64,000 nt of DNA from JABDMH01 sp050298535 (GCA_050298535.1 JBNKUI010000091.1:1-64000); one strand, 5' to 3'. Positions 23,808 through 33,191 are shown, counted from the stretch's first letter. Translations and numbers: made by a program. Notes: generated by a model from the letters alone, not told the origin.

Positions 23808-26174
23808 ATGTCACGAGGCCTACTGCTGATAGCTGCCTTATTTATATATGTTCAGGCTTTTTCACAATCATACATTAGAGCCACTGTTTCACTGGAGGAT
23901 CGAAGTGTCAGTGAGATAGCTGTCCTGGGAGTTGCTGTGGATCACTATCATCGTATTGCCAATACGATCACAGGAGACTTTTCTGTGGATGAGGTACGTC
24001 TGATGCGTAATGATGGATTTAAACTTGAAGTTTTGGAAACCGATGCAGAAGCTGCTTATTTCCAGCAATCCAGATTACCCTTTCAGGATTATGCCAGGGA
24101 TAATGAAACCTGCATCATGGAGCTGGAAGAGTTCGATCATGAGGAGCCCTTCAACTTTTCCGGAGGATCATACTTGGGGAACTATCGTTATGAGGAGATG
24201 TTAGAGGAATTGGATAAAATGGCATCTCTTTACCCGGACTTAATTACGGTCCGAGCCCCCATAAGAGATTATAGGACACATGAAGACCGCCCAATATATT
24301 GGGTCCGGATTTCGGACAATGCTACTGTCGATGAAGATGAACCGGAAATACTCTATACCGCCTTACATCATGCACGCGAGCCGGTAAGTCTTACACAGAT
24401 GATTTACTATATGTGGTACTTGTTAGAGAACGCGAGTACAAATGATAAAGTAGCCAGTATCATCCGCAACACAGAGATGTACTTCATACCCTGTGTAAAC
24501 CCTGATGGCTATCTCTATAATGAATCGACGAAACCTGAGGGAGGAGGACTTTGGCGAAAGAACCGAAGAAATAACGGTGACGGAACTTTTGGGGTAGATC
24601 TCAACCGTAACTATGGACATGAATGGGGACATGATAATCAAGGATCGACCGGGAGCACTGGTTCTCTTACCTATCGGGGGCCCGCTCCATTTTCTGAGCC
24701 GGAGACACAAGCAGTCCGTGCCTTTGTCCTGGATCGTGAATTCAAAATGGCTTTAAACTATCACACCTATGGTGGATTTTTAATCTATCCATATGGCTAT
24801 ACGGAAACACCACCTGATGACATTCATATCTTTGAAGAACTGGCTTCACTCCTGACGCAGGAAAACCGATATCATTATGGAAATGGTATTGAGACTGTCG
24901 AGTATCTTACCAATGGCGATTCTGATGACTGGATGTACAGCGATCCTGAAAAGGAAAAAATTTTTCCTCTGACACCGGAAGTGGGAACCGATGGGTTCTG
25001 GCCACATCCTGACGAGGTGATTTTGCAGTGTAAGGCCAGCCTCAAGCAAAATCTTGATGCTGCATTTTTTCTCCTCAATAGTGGAGTATTAATTGATCAG
25101 ACAGAGCCTTACTTCAATCATACGGTGGGTACATGGCCGTTTACTTTACAAAAACTGGGATTTGAAGAGGTGGGCCTCACACTTAATTTTCAACCGCTCA
25201 CAGACAATATCTCATTTAATGCTCCATTCAAACTTTATATTCTGGGTACTTTTTCTGAGGAGAAGGACAAGATAGATTATCAGTTAGCTTCAGACATTCA
25301 GGATGGAGAACGTATAAAATTTGCCTATACGATTGATAACGGCACCTATACCTACCGGGATACGATAGTAAAATATTACCGTGCACAAAATTTCGTTTTT
25401 GAAAATGATGGAAGTGCTCAGGATTTTAATACGAATAATGTATTGAACAACTGGGGTGAAAGTGATGTCGAATACTTCACAGTTCCGTCCAGCCTTACTG
25501 ACAGTCCACAGGGAAACACAGTTCCATACACCACTAACTATCTGACAACCCTAAGTCCGATATTCCTCGATTTTGCTGATTCTTCGATGCTCACCTTCCG
25601 GGCCAAATGGGATATTCAGAATCACCAGGATTATGCAGTATTGGAGGTATCTACCAATGGCACGACCTACATGCCCTTGTGCGGTCGGTATTCAGTGGCA
25701 GGCAGACTGCAATTAAATGAAGGATTACCGGTCTACACAGGTAGACAAAAAGATTGGGTCCTTGAACAGATTGATCTCTCTCCGTACATCGGTGAAGAAG
25801 TATACCTGCGATTTTCAATGGTTTCTACGAATACGGGAACACGTGATGGAATCTATCTAGATGACATCAATATCCTGCAGTATAATCAGGGTGACATCAC
25901 ATCCACACATGAGATACCTGCCGAGGCTATTCAACACACTGCATTTCCTAATCCTTCATCAGAAAAACTTACGATTCAGATGGAAAGCTCTGATCCTTCC
26001 ATTCAAATTGAACGAATGATCATTTACGATCAATTGGGCAGACAGGTACTTAATACGAGCTTTAGTAAGAGCATCACCTTTCCCGTGGACCAATGGAGTC
26101 CAGGTCTGTACTACTATCAGTATGTAGATAGAAACGGAGCAAGGAGTGCAGCCAGAAAGCTATTGATCCATTAG
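23808..26174 (+). CDS. M14 zinc carboxypeptidase with T9SS type A sorting domain
   Basis: 788 residues from the ATG at 23808. This is preferred over an upstream TTG (23760) because it opens a clean signal peptide, MSRGLLLIAALFIYVQAFSQ. The M14 peptidase domain (about 110-420) has zinc ligands in HHAREP and YHTYGG, substrate residues in NPDGY and DLNRNYGHEWG, and a catalytic Glu in TPEVGTDGFWP. A beta-sandwich domain follows (about 540-690), with YLRFSMVS and DGIYLDDINIL. The C-terminus (about 715-788) is a type IX secretion sorting domain: AFPNPSSEKLTIQM, MIIYDQLGRQVL and PGLYYYQYVDRNG. Exported and probably cell-surface attached; trims C-terminal residues from peptides. Confidence 0.95.
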   Translation: MSRGLLLIAALFIYVQAFSQSYIRATVSLEDRSVSEIAVLGVAVDHYHRIANTITGDFSVDEVRLMRNDGFKLEVLETDAEAAYFQQSRLPFQDYARDNETCIMELEEFDHEEPFNFSGGSYLGNYRYEEMLEELDKMASLYPDLITVRAPIRDYRTHEDRPIYWVRISDNATVDEDEPEILYTALHHAREPVSLTQMIYYMWYLLENASTNDKVASIIRNTEMYFIPCVNPDGYLYNESTKPEGGGLWRKNRRNNGDGTFGVDLNRNYGHEWGHDNQGSTGSTGSLTYRGPAPFSEPETQAVRAFVLDREFKMALNYHTYGGFLIYPYGYTETPPDDIHIFEELASLLTQENRYHYGNGIETVEYLTNGDSDDWMYSDPEKEKIFPLTPEVGTDGFWPHPDEVILQCKASLKQNLDAAFFLLNSGVLIDQTEPYFNHTVGTWPFTLQKLGFEEVGLTLNFQPLTDNISFNAPFKLYILGTFSEEKDKIDYQLASDIQDGERIKFAYTIDNGTYTYRDTIVKYYRAQNFVFENDGSAQDFNTNNVLNNWGESDVEYFTVPSSLTDSPQGNTVPYTTNYLTTLSPIFLDFADSSMLTFRAKWDIQNHQDYAVLEVSTNGTTYMPLCGRYSVAGRLQLNEGLPVYTGRQKDWVLEQIDLSPYIGEEVYLRFSMVSTNTGTRDGIYLDDINILQYNQGDITSTHEIPAEAIQHTAFPNPSSEKLTIQMESSDPSIQIERMIIYDQLGRQVLNTSFSKSITFPVDQWSPGLYYYQYVDRNGARSAARKLLIH

Positions 26175-26195
26175 GAAGGATCAGATTTATTCTGT

Positions 26196-26414
26196 TTAGG
26201 CTGCAATCAGTTTTTCGAAATCAGCCTCAGTAAAGTTCTTACCATCCCATTTACCATACCATTCTACATCCTTATTCACCGTAAGATATCGTGAAAAAGC
26301 CTGGATTGCATCATTCTTCTTTTTACGCTTGATTGTGATGCCATTTCCGGCTCCTGACTTAACATTGAAATAATAAACACCCTTCTGGTATTCAAAACCT
26401 TTTTTCCTTCTCAT
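26196..26414 (-). CDS. Small basic conserved hypothetical protein
   Basis: 72 residues, rich in Lys and Arg (MRRKKGFEYQKGVYYFNVK...). The middle, GNGITIKRKKKNDAIQAFSRY, and the C-terminal DVEWYGKWDGKNFTEADFEKL look like a compact alpha/beta fold. I believe similar short proteins occur across Saprospiria and Cytophagales, but I cannot assign a family or function. It stands alone, convergent with the carboxypeptidase gene and upstream (on the other strand) of tRNA-fMet. The size and basic charge would allow nucleic-acid binding, which is speculation. Confidence 0.65.
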   Translation of the reverse strand: MRRKKGFEYQKGVYYFNVKSGAGNGITIKRKKKNDAIQAFSRYLTVNKDVEWYGKWDGKNFTEADFEKLIAA

Positions 26415-26593
26415 AATCTAATTTTTCGAAAATGCCGCAAGGCATCGATTGAGACTCAACTCACCTTGCGCAAATATTGTAACAGGACGAGTGTTAAAAA
26501 AGTTCACCAGTCCGGTAATTACTATATGCCGAACTATTTTCTACCGAAGTGGGTTAAGAATAATCATGGTATAATGAGGTGATTATTCAGGCA

Positions 26594-26627
26594 CCAAACT
26601 TCTTGATTTGATACTTTAGAAGTTTGG
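26594..26627. repeat. Perfect inverted repeat upstream of tRNA-fMet
   Basis: 10-bp arms CCAAACTTCT and AGAAGTTTGG with a 14-base spacer. No T-run follows on either strand, so it is not an obvious terminator. The right arm contains the tRNA promoter's -33 TTTG, so the dyad may be an operator or a cruciform-capable element. Confidence 0.55.
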
Positions 26628-26653
26628 AAAGATGATAGAATTACTTACATTTG
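26623..26653 (+). promoter_or_regulatory. Promoter for tRNA-fMet (Bacteroidota -33/-7 type)
   Basis: TTTG (26623-26626), 19 bases, then TACATTTG (26646-26653): an exact fit to the Bacteroidota sigma-A consensus TTTG-N19-TAnnTTTG. Transcription would start near 26660, about 20 bases before the mature tRNA. Confidence 0.75.
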
Positions 26654-26679
26654 CCATCCCTTAAAGATAGGGTCTATAT

Positions 26680-26752
<73 letters not shown>

Positions 26753-26760
26753 CTAAGAAG

Positions 26761-26796
26761 AAGCCACATATTGTTTCGGCAGTATGTGGCTTTTTT
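26761..26796 (+). terminator. Intrinsic terminator after tRNA-fMet
   Basis: A perfect stem (GCCACATA with TATGTGGC, 12-base loop) followed by six T, starting about 10 bases after the tRNA end. Confidence 0.9.
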
Positions 26797-26943
26797 AGTG
26801 GATACAAATCATGAAGATCCTTCTCTTCAACTCTTCATTTTTTCCAGATATTGATTTGCCAGGCTTTCCTTGTAACCGTTACTAGCAAATCGACCACCCG
26901 CACAAAATAGACTGCTTTTTCTACTTTTTTCCACCCTTTTTTT

Positions 26944-26966
26944 ACCGTGCAAGTATATTGCACGGT
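26944..26966. promoter_or_regulatory. Perfect palindrome, candidate operator
   Basis: 9-bp arms ACCGTGCAA and TTGCACGGT with a 5-base spacer GTATA, centred about 50 bases upstream of the ATG at 27005. No T-run follows in the direction of either strand, so an operator for a dimeric regulator is more likely than a terminator. Confidence 0.5.
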
Positions 26967-27004
26967 GTCAATTTACCTTAGTGCTATCATAAAAAGGAAA
27001 CGAC

Positions 27005-27355
27005 ATGGATACCACTAAATCAAATGAATTTGCTACCACTTTTCAACTTCATGTAGATGCTCTGGCCTGGGATCTGGTACATAACCAGTCTTCCCTAGCT
27101 GTTCTTAAGCCTGAGGAAATTGCCGATTTACTGGATCTTTGCCCTGGACAGAACGTGTGGATGTATGAGCCAGTACTAGACGAGGAATCAGATGAAGTAC
27201 ACGCTACTTTCCGATTAGTAGCGAGTGATGGCACCACTTTTCATATGGCATGCCGTCTGACATCTGATAGTGAAATAAGGGAGTGGATCGGACCACACGA
27301 TATTATTTTACCGGTGCGAGATCTCGAGACAACCAGACATTCTATGGCTGCCTAG
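27005..27355 (+). CDS. Hypothetical acidic protein
   Basis: 116 residues, no recognised family, no signal peptide or membrane segment, so presumably cytoplasmic. It is acidic, with segments DLLDLCPGQNVWMYEPVLDEE, ATFRLVASDGTTFHMACRL and SEIREWIGPHDIILPV. A perfect 9-bp palindrome lies upstream in the promoter region, which suggests regulated expression. It is a single gene between tRNA-fMet and the large SprB gene on the opposite strand. The ORF has normal codon use for the region and no overlapping competitor, so it is probably real. Confidence 0.6.
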   Translation: MDTTKSNEFATTFQLHVDALAWDLVHNQSSLAVLKPEEIADLLDLCPGQNVWMYEPVLDEESDEVHATFRLVASDGTTFHMACRLTSDSEIREWIGPHDIILPVRDLETTRHSMAA

Positions 27356-27501
27356 TAGCTATTAGTATAAGACCTCTCTGATAGATTCCAAATAGGATCT
27401 TGAGTCACAAAACCAGCAAGAAACTCAGTTATATATATCTAGTCAAATTTTTTGATAACCAGAAACACCCAAAATACATATCGTGACCGATATACGAATG
27501 T

Positions 27502-27527
27502 GATGGCTGATCAACCGATCAGCCATC
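27502..27527 (-). terminator. Perfect hairpin overlapping the SprB-gene stop
   Basis: 11-bp arms GATGGCTGATC and GATCAGCCATC with a 4-base loop. The stop codon of the minus-strand SprB/OmpA gene lies inside one arm. No T-run follows on the minus strand, so this may be a weak terminator or an mRNA-stabilising 3' stem. It could also act on plus-strand readthrough. Confidence 0.4.
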
Positions 27528-30500
27528 TTCATTTATAGTAAGTATCTTGATCTCCACCCGCTGATTCTTACGCCGCCCCTCTGCGGTCCGATTGGAATAG
27601 AGAGGCTGTCTTTTGCCATATCCCCGATAATAGACACGCTGATCTGCTACCCCCTGCTGCACGATATACTCGGCCACAGATTTTGCTCTGGCAGTCGATA
27701 GTTTGTCGCAAAACTCATCCGGCGGAATGTTGTTCGTGTGTCCTTCAACCCGAATGACGACACCCGGATTATCCTTTAGGAAGTAATAGACTTCATCCAG
27801 TATTGGCTTGGCTCCTTCATTTAAGTTTGTACTATCCGCATCAAACTGGAGCATCTGCATCTGTACCACTTCACCTTCCCGCAGTTTCGATAATGAAAGT
27901 TGTGGGAGAATCTTCTTTTCTGTTTCAAAGTCTAGTTGTACGGTACAGCCATTGGCATCAGTCACAGTCACATGGTGATTACCGTAGGTGAGATTTTCTG
28001 CCTTTTGCTCAGTCGATTGATCGTCCCAGGCGAATGAATAAGGAGCCGTCCCACCGCTGACTTCCACTTCAGCTCTCCCATCATCCGTTGTTTCGTCAGT
28101 TACCCCTCTTTGCTCCACGATTTGAGCCTCCAGCGCTACCGGATTGGCAATGGTCACAGAAGCATTCGCTTCATTTCCAACCGCATCTGTCACAGTAAGA
28201 CTGTAGTTGCCACCCGCCAGTTGGCTGATACGTTCACCATTCAATGAGGCATCATTCCAAGTATAGGTGTAGGGTCCTTTACCTCCTCGTACTTCAGCTA
28301 CGATGACTCCATTCTGCTCACCATAACAGTTGTTATCATCCGTCTTGTTGAGATTGAGGGCTAGTTCCAGAATGTCTTCTGTGATTTCCACGGTAGCTGT
28401 TGCTTTACAGCCAGCATCATCAGTCACAGTTACCGAATGCTCACCCGGGCTCAAAGATTTTGCCTCAATCTCTGTTTCGCCATTATCCCATGTGTATTGA
28501 TAATTTCCAGTACCCCCTTCCACGTGTAATGATGCCCTTCCATCGCTATTTCCTCTACTGGCCGGGGCGTTGACTTGAGTTACTACTTGGATAGGTGAAG
28601 GCTCCCTTATCAGCACAGATTGCTCTGTTTTACTACCTTCTCCATCAGTAATAGTTAAAAAATATGTTCCAGCTTTCAGCCCTTTATGCTCAAGTCCTTC
28701 GAGATTAGGGTCACTCCACACTATGGAGTACGGTTCAACACCACCGGATATGGAGGCAATTATCTCATTCCGGCCATCGTCAGCACAAATACTTTCATCC
28801 ACCTTCTCGATTCGTACCGCAAGTTCACCCACTTCCTGTTCAATCTCTACTTCTCCATAAGCAACACAGCCATTGGCATCTGTGACGGTAACTGTATGGC
28901 GACCGATTTCCAATTTCGTGGCTCTTTCTTTGTTCTCGCCATTATCCCATCCAATCTGATATTCACCAGTACCACCTTTTACGCTAACTGAGGCTCTTCC
29001 ATTGTTGCCATTGGGACTTGCAGGAGCCACAACCACAGTTTCCACTTCTAATGGTGCTGGTTCATTGAGTAAAACGGATTGTTCTGCTGTATTTCCCTCA
29101 GCATCCGTCACGGTCACAAAGTAAGTCCCGGAACTCAGTCCTTTATGTTCCAGACCTTCCAGGTTGGGGTCGCTCCACTTAAAATTGTAGGGTTCTACGC
29201 CCCCAGAAGCTGAAGCAATGATCTCATTGAGTCCATCTTCAGCGCATTTGCTTTCGTTTCTTTTCTCGATTCTGACGGCAAGAACGCCGATTTCCTGTGT
29301 AATCTCCACCTGTCCTTCTACCGTACATCCATTGGCATCGGTGACGGTCACGGTATGCATGCCGGCATTCAGCTCAGTAGCTCTGGCTTTGTTTTCACCA
29401 TTGTCCCAGGTATACGTCATTCGACCATTTCCTCCCGATACTCGCACTATAGCAGCACCATTCTTTCCATCCAAATCTGCCTGACTGTTGGCGGTTACCT
29501 CTATCTCCATGGGTGATACTTCAGTAAAATTAACGGACGCTTCGGCTGTAGCTCCCTGACTATCGGTGACGGTCACTCGATACGTTCCTGCCGCCAATCC
29601 GGAGGCGGAACTTCCCTGTACGGTACCATCACTCCAATTATAAGTATATGGACCTAGACCGCCGGATACGGTTGCTGCCACTCCGTTAGACTGATCATCA
29701 GCGCAATTGCTTTCACTTGTTTTCTCCAGATTAACCATCAGATCGCCAATCTCCCGACCCACTTCGATACTGGCCTGAGCCTGGCAACCGTTAGCATCAG
29801 TCACCGTGACATGATGCATACCTGCAGTGAGCCGTTCGGCTCTGGGGCCCATTTCACCATTGTCCCACTGATATATATATCGGGGCTTACCACCTTCCAC
29901 TTCAGCGCTGGCACTTCCCCGGGCTTCTCCATCTGGTCCGACCGATTGATCCTGCGAAACAGCAAGTTTCAATCGCGTATCAGGAACTTCTCCTGTGGTC
30001 GACTTTGCAATCCCTTTACTGTCTGTGACCGTCAATTGATAGAGTCCAGGTCCCAGGTTTGCGACTTCGTTGCCGGAAAGAGCATCTGATCCCCACTGAT
30101 AACTGTAGGGAGGTTGTCCTCCATTAATTTTCACGATAAGTGAAGCATCATTCACCTGGGGATCACAAGAAAGGGGATTATCTAAGAGTACCGTGACAGT
30201 CATTGCAGATTCTTCCTCGATGAGATAAAGACCTTTATCCTGCGTGCCGACCCAGATAGCACCGGTTCGGTCCGCCGATAATGTATTCACATCATTACTG
30301 GTGAAATAGTCTGCTCCGTCAAAGATCTTATATCGTTCATTTTCAATGTCAAAAACTGTAAGGTACTCAGAGGCAATCCACAATTTTCCATTCTTATCCA
30401 GTGCAATATCTTTGATCTGACCCTGTACTTCCTCCAGGTCAATCGAGAGAGATCTCCATTGTTTGTCTCCATCTACGATCCAAATAAGATCTTCAGCCAG

Positions 30501-31112
30501 CAGCCAAACTTCTTTCCCCCGATGTGCTATGGCCTGAAAGGAGAAGTATCGCTCTTCGAGCCCCCATCGCCCCCCTTTTCCTACGACAACACCTTCATCT
30601 GTACATATAAAATGCAGGTCCTCATCTCCATCTACGTAGATACTATTGATTTTGTTGGATCTCAACTTAGGCATGCGTCTTTGGATCTCTTTGATTTCCC
30701 GGAGCTGAGGTTGTGTCCGGAAAAGATACACTCCGGACTCGGTCGTGCCGATCCATAAATGATCCTGCACCTCATTGTAGTAGGCAGCGCTGATCGTGTT
30801 TGTTTCACTGAGAGCTCCGTCCAGTGCGCTATTGATAGCATCTTTGGGGATTCTGATATCTGCATTTCCACCCGGTAATTGCAGCACAGAAATTTCATCA
30901 GGAGCCATTATAATCTTAGTTGCCAGATCGGCTGCATGCACCTGAAAAAGTCCTTGACTATTGCTCACCCATTTTTCATCTGCATCATCAATATATACGT
31001 TGTATACTGGTGAATCGGGATCGATCGCTGTACATCGCTCCACACGCATGGTCTCCTGACTCATCAGCAAAAGGGGCAAACCTGCCAGGAAGAGTGTAAA
31101 TAGTCTGTGCAT
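27519..31112 (-). CDS. Giant SprB-repeat protein with N-terminal propeller and C-terminal OmpA domain
   Basis: 1197 residues. A signal peptide (about 1-18) is followed by a region with two-component-regulator-like propeller blades (about 35-300: HLWIGTTESGVYLF, AIWVGTQDKGLYLI). About ten SprB-type modules follow (about 305-1060), each ending in a VTVTD strand. They alternate in two kinds: type A has ES.CADDG and GTY.VTVTD, type B has WDNGE and HTVTVTDANGC, giving five A-B pairs of about 153 residues. The C-terminus (about 1065-1197) is an OmpA peptidoglycan-binding domain with QFDADSTNL, VRVEGHTNN-like and RAKSVAEYIV blocks. SprB repeats are known from gliding-motility adhesins, while the OmpA domain predicts anchoring to the cell wall. 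No T9SS tail is visible. Regulation unknown. Confidence 0.92.
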   Translation of the reverse strand: MHRLFTLFLAGLPLLLMSQETMRVERCTAIDPDSPVYNVYIDDADEKWVSNSQGLFQVHAADLATKIIMAPDEISVLQLPGGNADIRIPKDAINSALDGALSETNTISAAYYNEVQDHLWIGTTESGVYLFRTQPQLREIKEIQRRMPKLRSNKINSIYVDGDEDLHFICTDEGVVVGKGGRWGLEERYFSFQAIAHRGKEVWLLAEDLIWIVDGDKQWRSLSIDLEEVQGQIKDIALDKNGKLWIASEYLTVFDIENERYKIFDGADYFTSNDVNTLSADRTGAIWVGTQDKGLYLIEEESAMTVTVLLDNPLSCDPQVNDASLIVKINGGQPPYSYQWGSDALSGNEVANLGPGLYQLTVTDSKGIAKSTTGEVPDTRLKLAVSQDQSVGPDGEARGSASAEVEGGKPRYIYQWDNGEMGPRAERLTAGMHHVTVTDANGCQAQASIEVGREIGDLMVNLEKTSESNCADDQSNGVAATVSGGLGPYTYNWSDGTVQGSSASGLAAGTYRVTVTDSQGATAEASVNFTEVSPMEIEVTANSQADLDGKNGAAIVRVSGGNGRMTYTWDNGENKARATELNAGMHTVTVTDANGCTVEGQVEITQEIGVLAVRIEKRNESKCAEDGLNEIIASASGGVEPYNFKWSDPNLEGLEHKGLSSGTYFVTVTDAEGNTAEQSVLLNEPAPLEVETVVVAPASPNGNNGRASVSVKGGTGEYQIGWDNGENKERATKLEIGRHTVTVTDANGCVAYGEVEIEQEVGELAVRIEKVDESICADDGRNEIIASISGGVEPYSIVWSDPNLEGLEHKGLKAGTYFLTITDGEGSKTEQSVLIREPSPIQVVTQVNAPASRGNSDGRASLHVEGGTGNYQYTWDNGETEIEAKSLSPGEHSVTVTDDAGCKATATVEITEDILELALNLNKTDDNNCYGEQNGVIVAEVRGGKGPYTYTWNDASLNGERISQLAGGNYSLTVTDAVGNEANASVTIANPVALEAQIVEQRGVTDETTDDGRAEVEVSGGTAPYSFAWDDQSTEQKAENLTYGNHHVTVTDANGCTVQLDFETEKKILPQLSLSKLREGEVVQMQMLQFDADSTNLNEGAKPILDEVYYFLKDNPGVVIRVEGHTNNIPPDEFCDKLSTARAKSVAEYIVQQGVADQRVYYRGYGKRQPLYSNRTAEGRRKNQRVEIKILTINEDG

Positions 31113-31129
31113 AAATGCTTCTTATTTTC

Positions 31130-31149
31130 AATTGGACAAATATCCAATT
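31130..31149. repeat. Short inverted repeat upstream of SprB gene
   Basis: 7-bp arms AATTGGA and TCCAATT with a 6-base spacer, 17 bases upstream of the minus-strand ATG, where promoter elements are expected. Operator role is only a possibility. Confidence 0.3.
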
Positions 31150-31313
31150 CTTTTATAATATCAGTAAACCTATTGATCGTACCAACAATAATAACGCCAA
31201 CGCTTCAGGCATTCTTATCATTTATACGGTCTTAATCGCCATGGAAGAACATGTAACCGAATCAGTACATGTATAGAGTCAGACCATTGGGATGATGGAG
31301 GGAAGGCGAGTGT

Positions 31314-32033
31314 CTACTTATCCTGCTTGGAGAATACCTTTTGCAGTATGTCAGATGATCGCTGAGAGACATCCGTTCGTATACCTTCTTCTTTCTTCTC
31401 AATTAGCCCAAATACACCATCCAATGATTTGTTGGTGACATGATCATCCAGCTCAGGATTCGTCTTTTTTACCAGAGGTATCTTATTATAAGCCGTGACG
31501 GCCTCTTTCCAAAGACTCCGGGCATTTACCTCATCCAATGCTGCTGCAATAATGGGTTGAAACTCGCCATACAGTTGTTCTTTGGTCGTCCGCTCGAGGT
31601 ACTGAGTTGCAGCGTCTTTTTCACCCATCAATATGTTAGTCACATCTTTGAAGGTTAGATTCTTAATCGCTGATACGAATATCGGCTTGGCCTTCACGAC
31701 AGCTAGTTCAGCCGCGCGGTTCATACGCTCGACTAACTTTGTTTCCAGATCATTGAACCCCGGTACCATCGATAGCTTTTTGACTACTGTCTGGGCCTCT
31801 TCCGGCAAAGCAATTTTGTACGCAGATTTATAGAATCCATCTTCTGCCGACAGAAAGTCGACGGCTTCACCCGTACCTATATTCAGAGCTTCTTTGAGTC
31901 CCATTCCGATTTCATCATCGGTCAGTCCTGTGCCGGACAGTGCGTCTTTCGCTTTGCTCAGAAGGTTGCCCAGTTGTGCCTGGAGTGGAGAGGCGGCTAT
32001 CGCAAGTGCCAGAATCATGGTGATAAATCGCAT
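31314..32033 (-). CDS. DUF4197 family secreted protein
   Basis: 239 residues. The signal peptide MRFITMILALAIAASPLQAQ is followed by a helical DUF4197 domain: GLTDDEIGMGLKEAL, a zone with DFLSAEDGFYKS, VVKKLSMVPGFNDLETKLVERMNRAAE and the C-terminal LDDHVTNKSLDGVFGLIEKKE. The family is widespread in Gram-negative bacteria and lacks a known function. It is a single gene between the SprB gene and ada on the minus strand, with more than 100 bases on either side, so no operon partner. The predicted location is periplasm or outside. No catalytic residues are recognisable. Confidence 0.9.
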   Translation of the reverse strand: MRFITMILALAIAASPLQAQLGNLLSKAKDALSGTGLTDDEIGMGLKEALNIGTGEAVDFLSAEDGFYKSAYKIALPEEAQTVVKKLSMVPGFNDLETKLVERMNRAAELAVVKAKPIFVSAIKNLTFKDVTNILMGEKDAATQYLERTTKEQLYGEFQPIIAAALDEVNARSLWKEAVTAYNKIPLVKKTNPELDDHVTNKSLDGVFGLIEKKEEGIRTDVSQRSSDILQKVFSKQDK

Positions 32034-32135
32034 AGTATTGTATTATAGTCTACCGAGGGATGTAACGCAGGATCCTGGCAAGTAGTTTGATTAGAAGCTA
32101 ATTCCCGTTAAGATTTATCCACTTTTAATAGCTTC

Positions 32136-33191
32136 TTAACGCTTTAGGAAAGCTTTCTCTTCATGTTTTAGCAGCCATTCCTTACGTGCCAGTCCACCTG
32201 CATAACCCGTCAGTTGCCCATTCTTACCAATCACTCTATGGCATGGGACCACGATGGCTAGGGCATTAGTTCCGTTGGCTGTGCCGACAGCTCGAACCGC
32301 CCGAGCATGGTCGATATGGTGTGCTATGTCTTCATATGATCGAGTCGCCCCGGCAGGTATTCCAAGCAATGCATTCCATACTTTTTGTTGAAATGTGGAT
32401 CCCACCATCAGTAAGGGTATATCAAAAGAGGTCGATAGTCCTTGAAAATATTGGTCAATTTGCTCCTGTACATCCTGGAATAGATGGCCCGGACCCTCAA
32501 TACTTGCTGCTTGCAGTTTTTTACCAATGCGCAGCAACTGCCATTTTACCCGCTGATCTGACTTAAATTCTAACATAACCAGTTTCTGATCATACATGCC
32601 GGCAACCATGGGTCCCAAAGGTGTGGAAAGCTGATGTGTATAGATGCAAGGTTTGCTTTCACTAGGTGAATTTCCGGTACTGCGTTTATAGGCATCGGTA
32701 AACCCACTTAGTGAATTATAACCATGATTGTAGGCTACTCGGGAAATTTTTTCACCTTTTAGAAGATTCTGATGTGCATTTTGCAGCGCCAGTGATCTCT
32801 GGAATGCATGAAAGGTCATACCACGATTTTGCTTAAACCAGCGTCGTAATTTCAGCGGACTTACATTCCGTTGCTCCAGTTCAGCATCCGTGATCCGGTG
32901 GTCAGGATTGGCTTCTACCTCATTGACCAGTGATTCAATCCATGCTGGTGTTGCGTTCCGGTTTGTCAATGGGTGACACCGTTTACAGGGTCTAAATCCA
33001 TGCAACATGGCTTCCTTTGCAGTCTCGAAGAAAATGGTGTTGGATCGTTTTGGTTTTCTAGCTGGACAACCGGGTCGACAGAAAATACCGGTTGATTTTA
33101 CACCTGCAAAAAAGACCCCCTCATAGTTTTCATCCTTTTCAAGCAATGCCTGATACCATCGGTCTGTTTTATCAATACCTGTCATCTCCAT
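32136..33191 (-). CDS. ada: Bifunctional Ada: DNA methyl-transferase repair protein and transcriptional activator
   Basis: 351 residues. Removes methyl groups from alkylated DNA and, when methylated at its N-terminal Cys, activates adaptive-response genes. The zinc/methylphosphotriester domain (1-80) has FCRPGC and PCKRCHP, placing Cys 38, 42, 69 and 72 exactly as in Escherichia coli Ada. An AraC-type DNA-binding region (about 85-165) holds SRVAYNHGYNSLSGFTDAYK. The C-terminal O6-methylguanine methyltransferase (about 180-345) has the acceptor site VVPCHRVIG with Cys near 317. All catalytic cysteines are present. It is monocistronic, with no alkB or alkA beside it. Confidence 0.97.
   Translation of the reverse strand: MEMTGIDKTDRWYQALLEKDENYEGVFFAGVKSTGIFCRPGCPARKPKRSNTIFFETAKEAMLHGFRPCKRCHPLTNRNATPAWIESLVNEVEANPDHRITDAELEQRNVSPLKLRRWFKQNRGMTFHAFQRSLALQNAHQNLLKGEKISRVAYNHGYNSLSGFTDAYKRSTGNSPSESKPCIYTHQLSTPLGPMVAGMYDQKLVMLEFKSDQRVKWQLLRIGKKLQAASIEGPGHLFQDVQEQIDQYFQGLSTSFDIPLLMVGSTFQQKVWNALLGIPAGATRSYEDIAHHIDHARAVRAVGTANGTNALAIVVPCHRVIGKNGQLTGYAGGLARKEWLLKHEEKAFLKR

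Noticed and set aside
27900..30190. Regularly spaced repeated DNA resembling a repeat array
   Set aside because: The repeats are in frame, 459 bases long and encode SprB modules; not CRISPR or mobile DNA.
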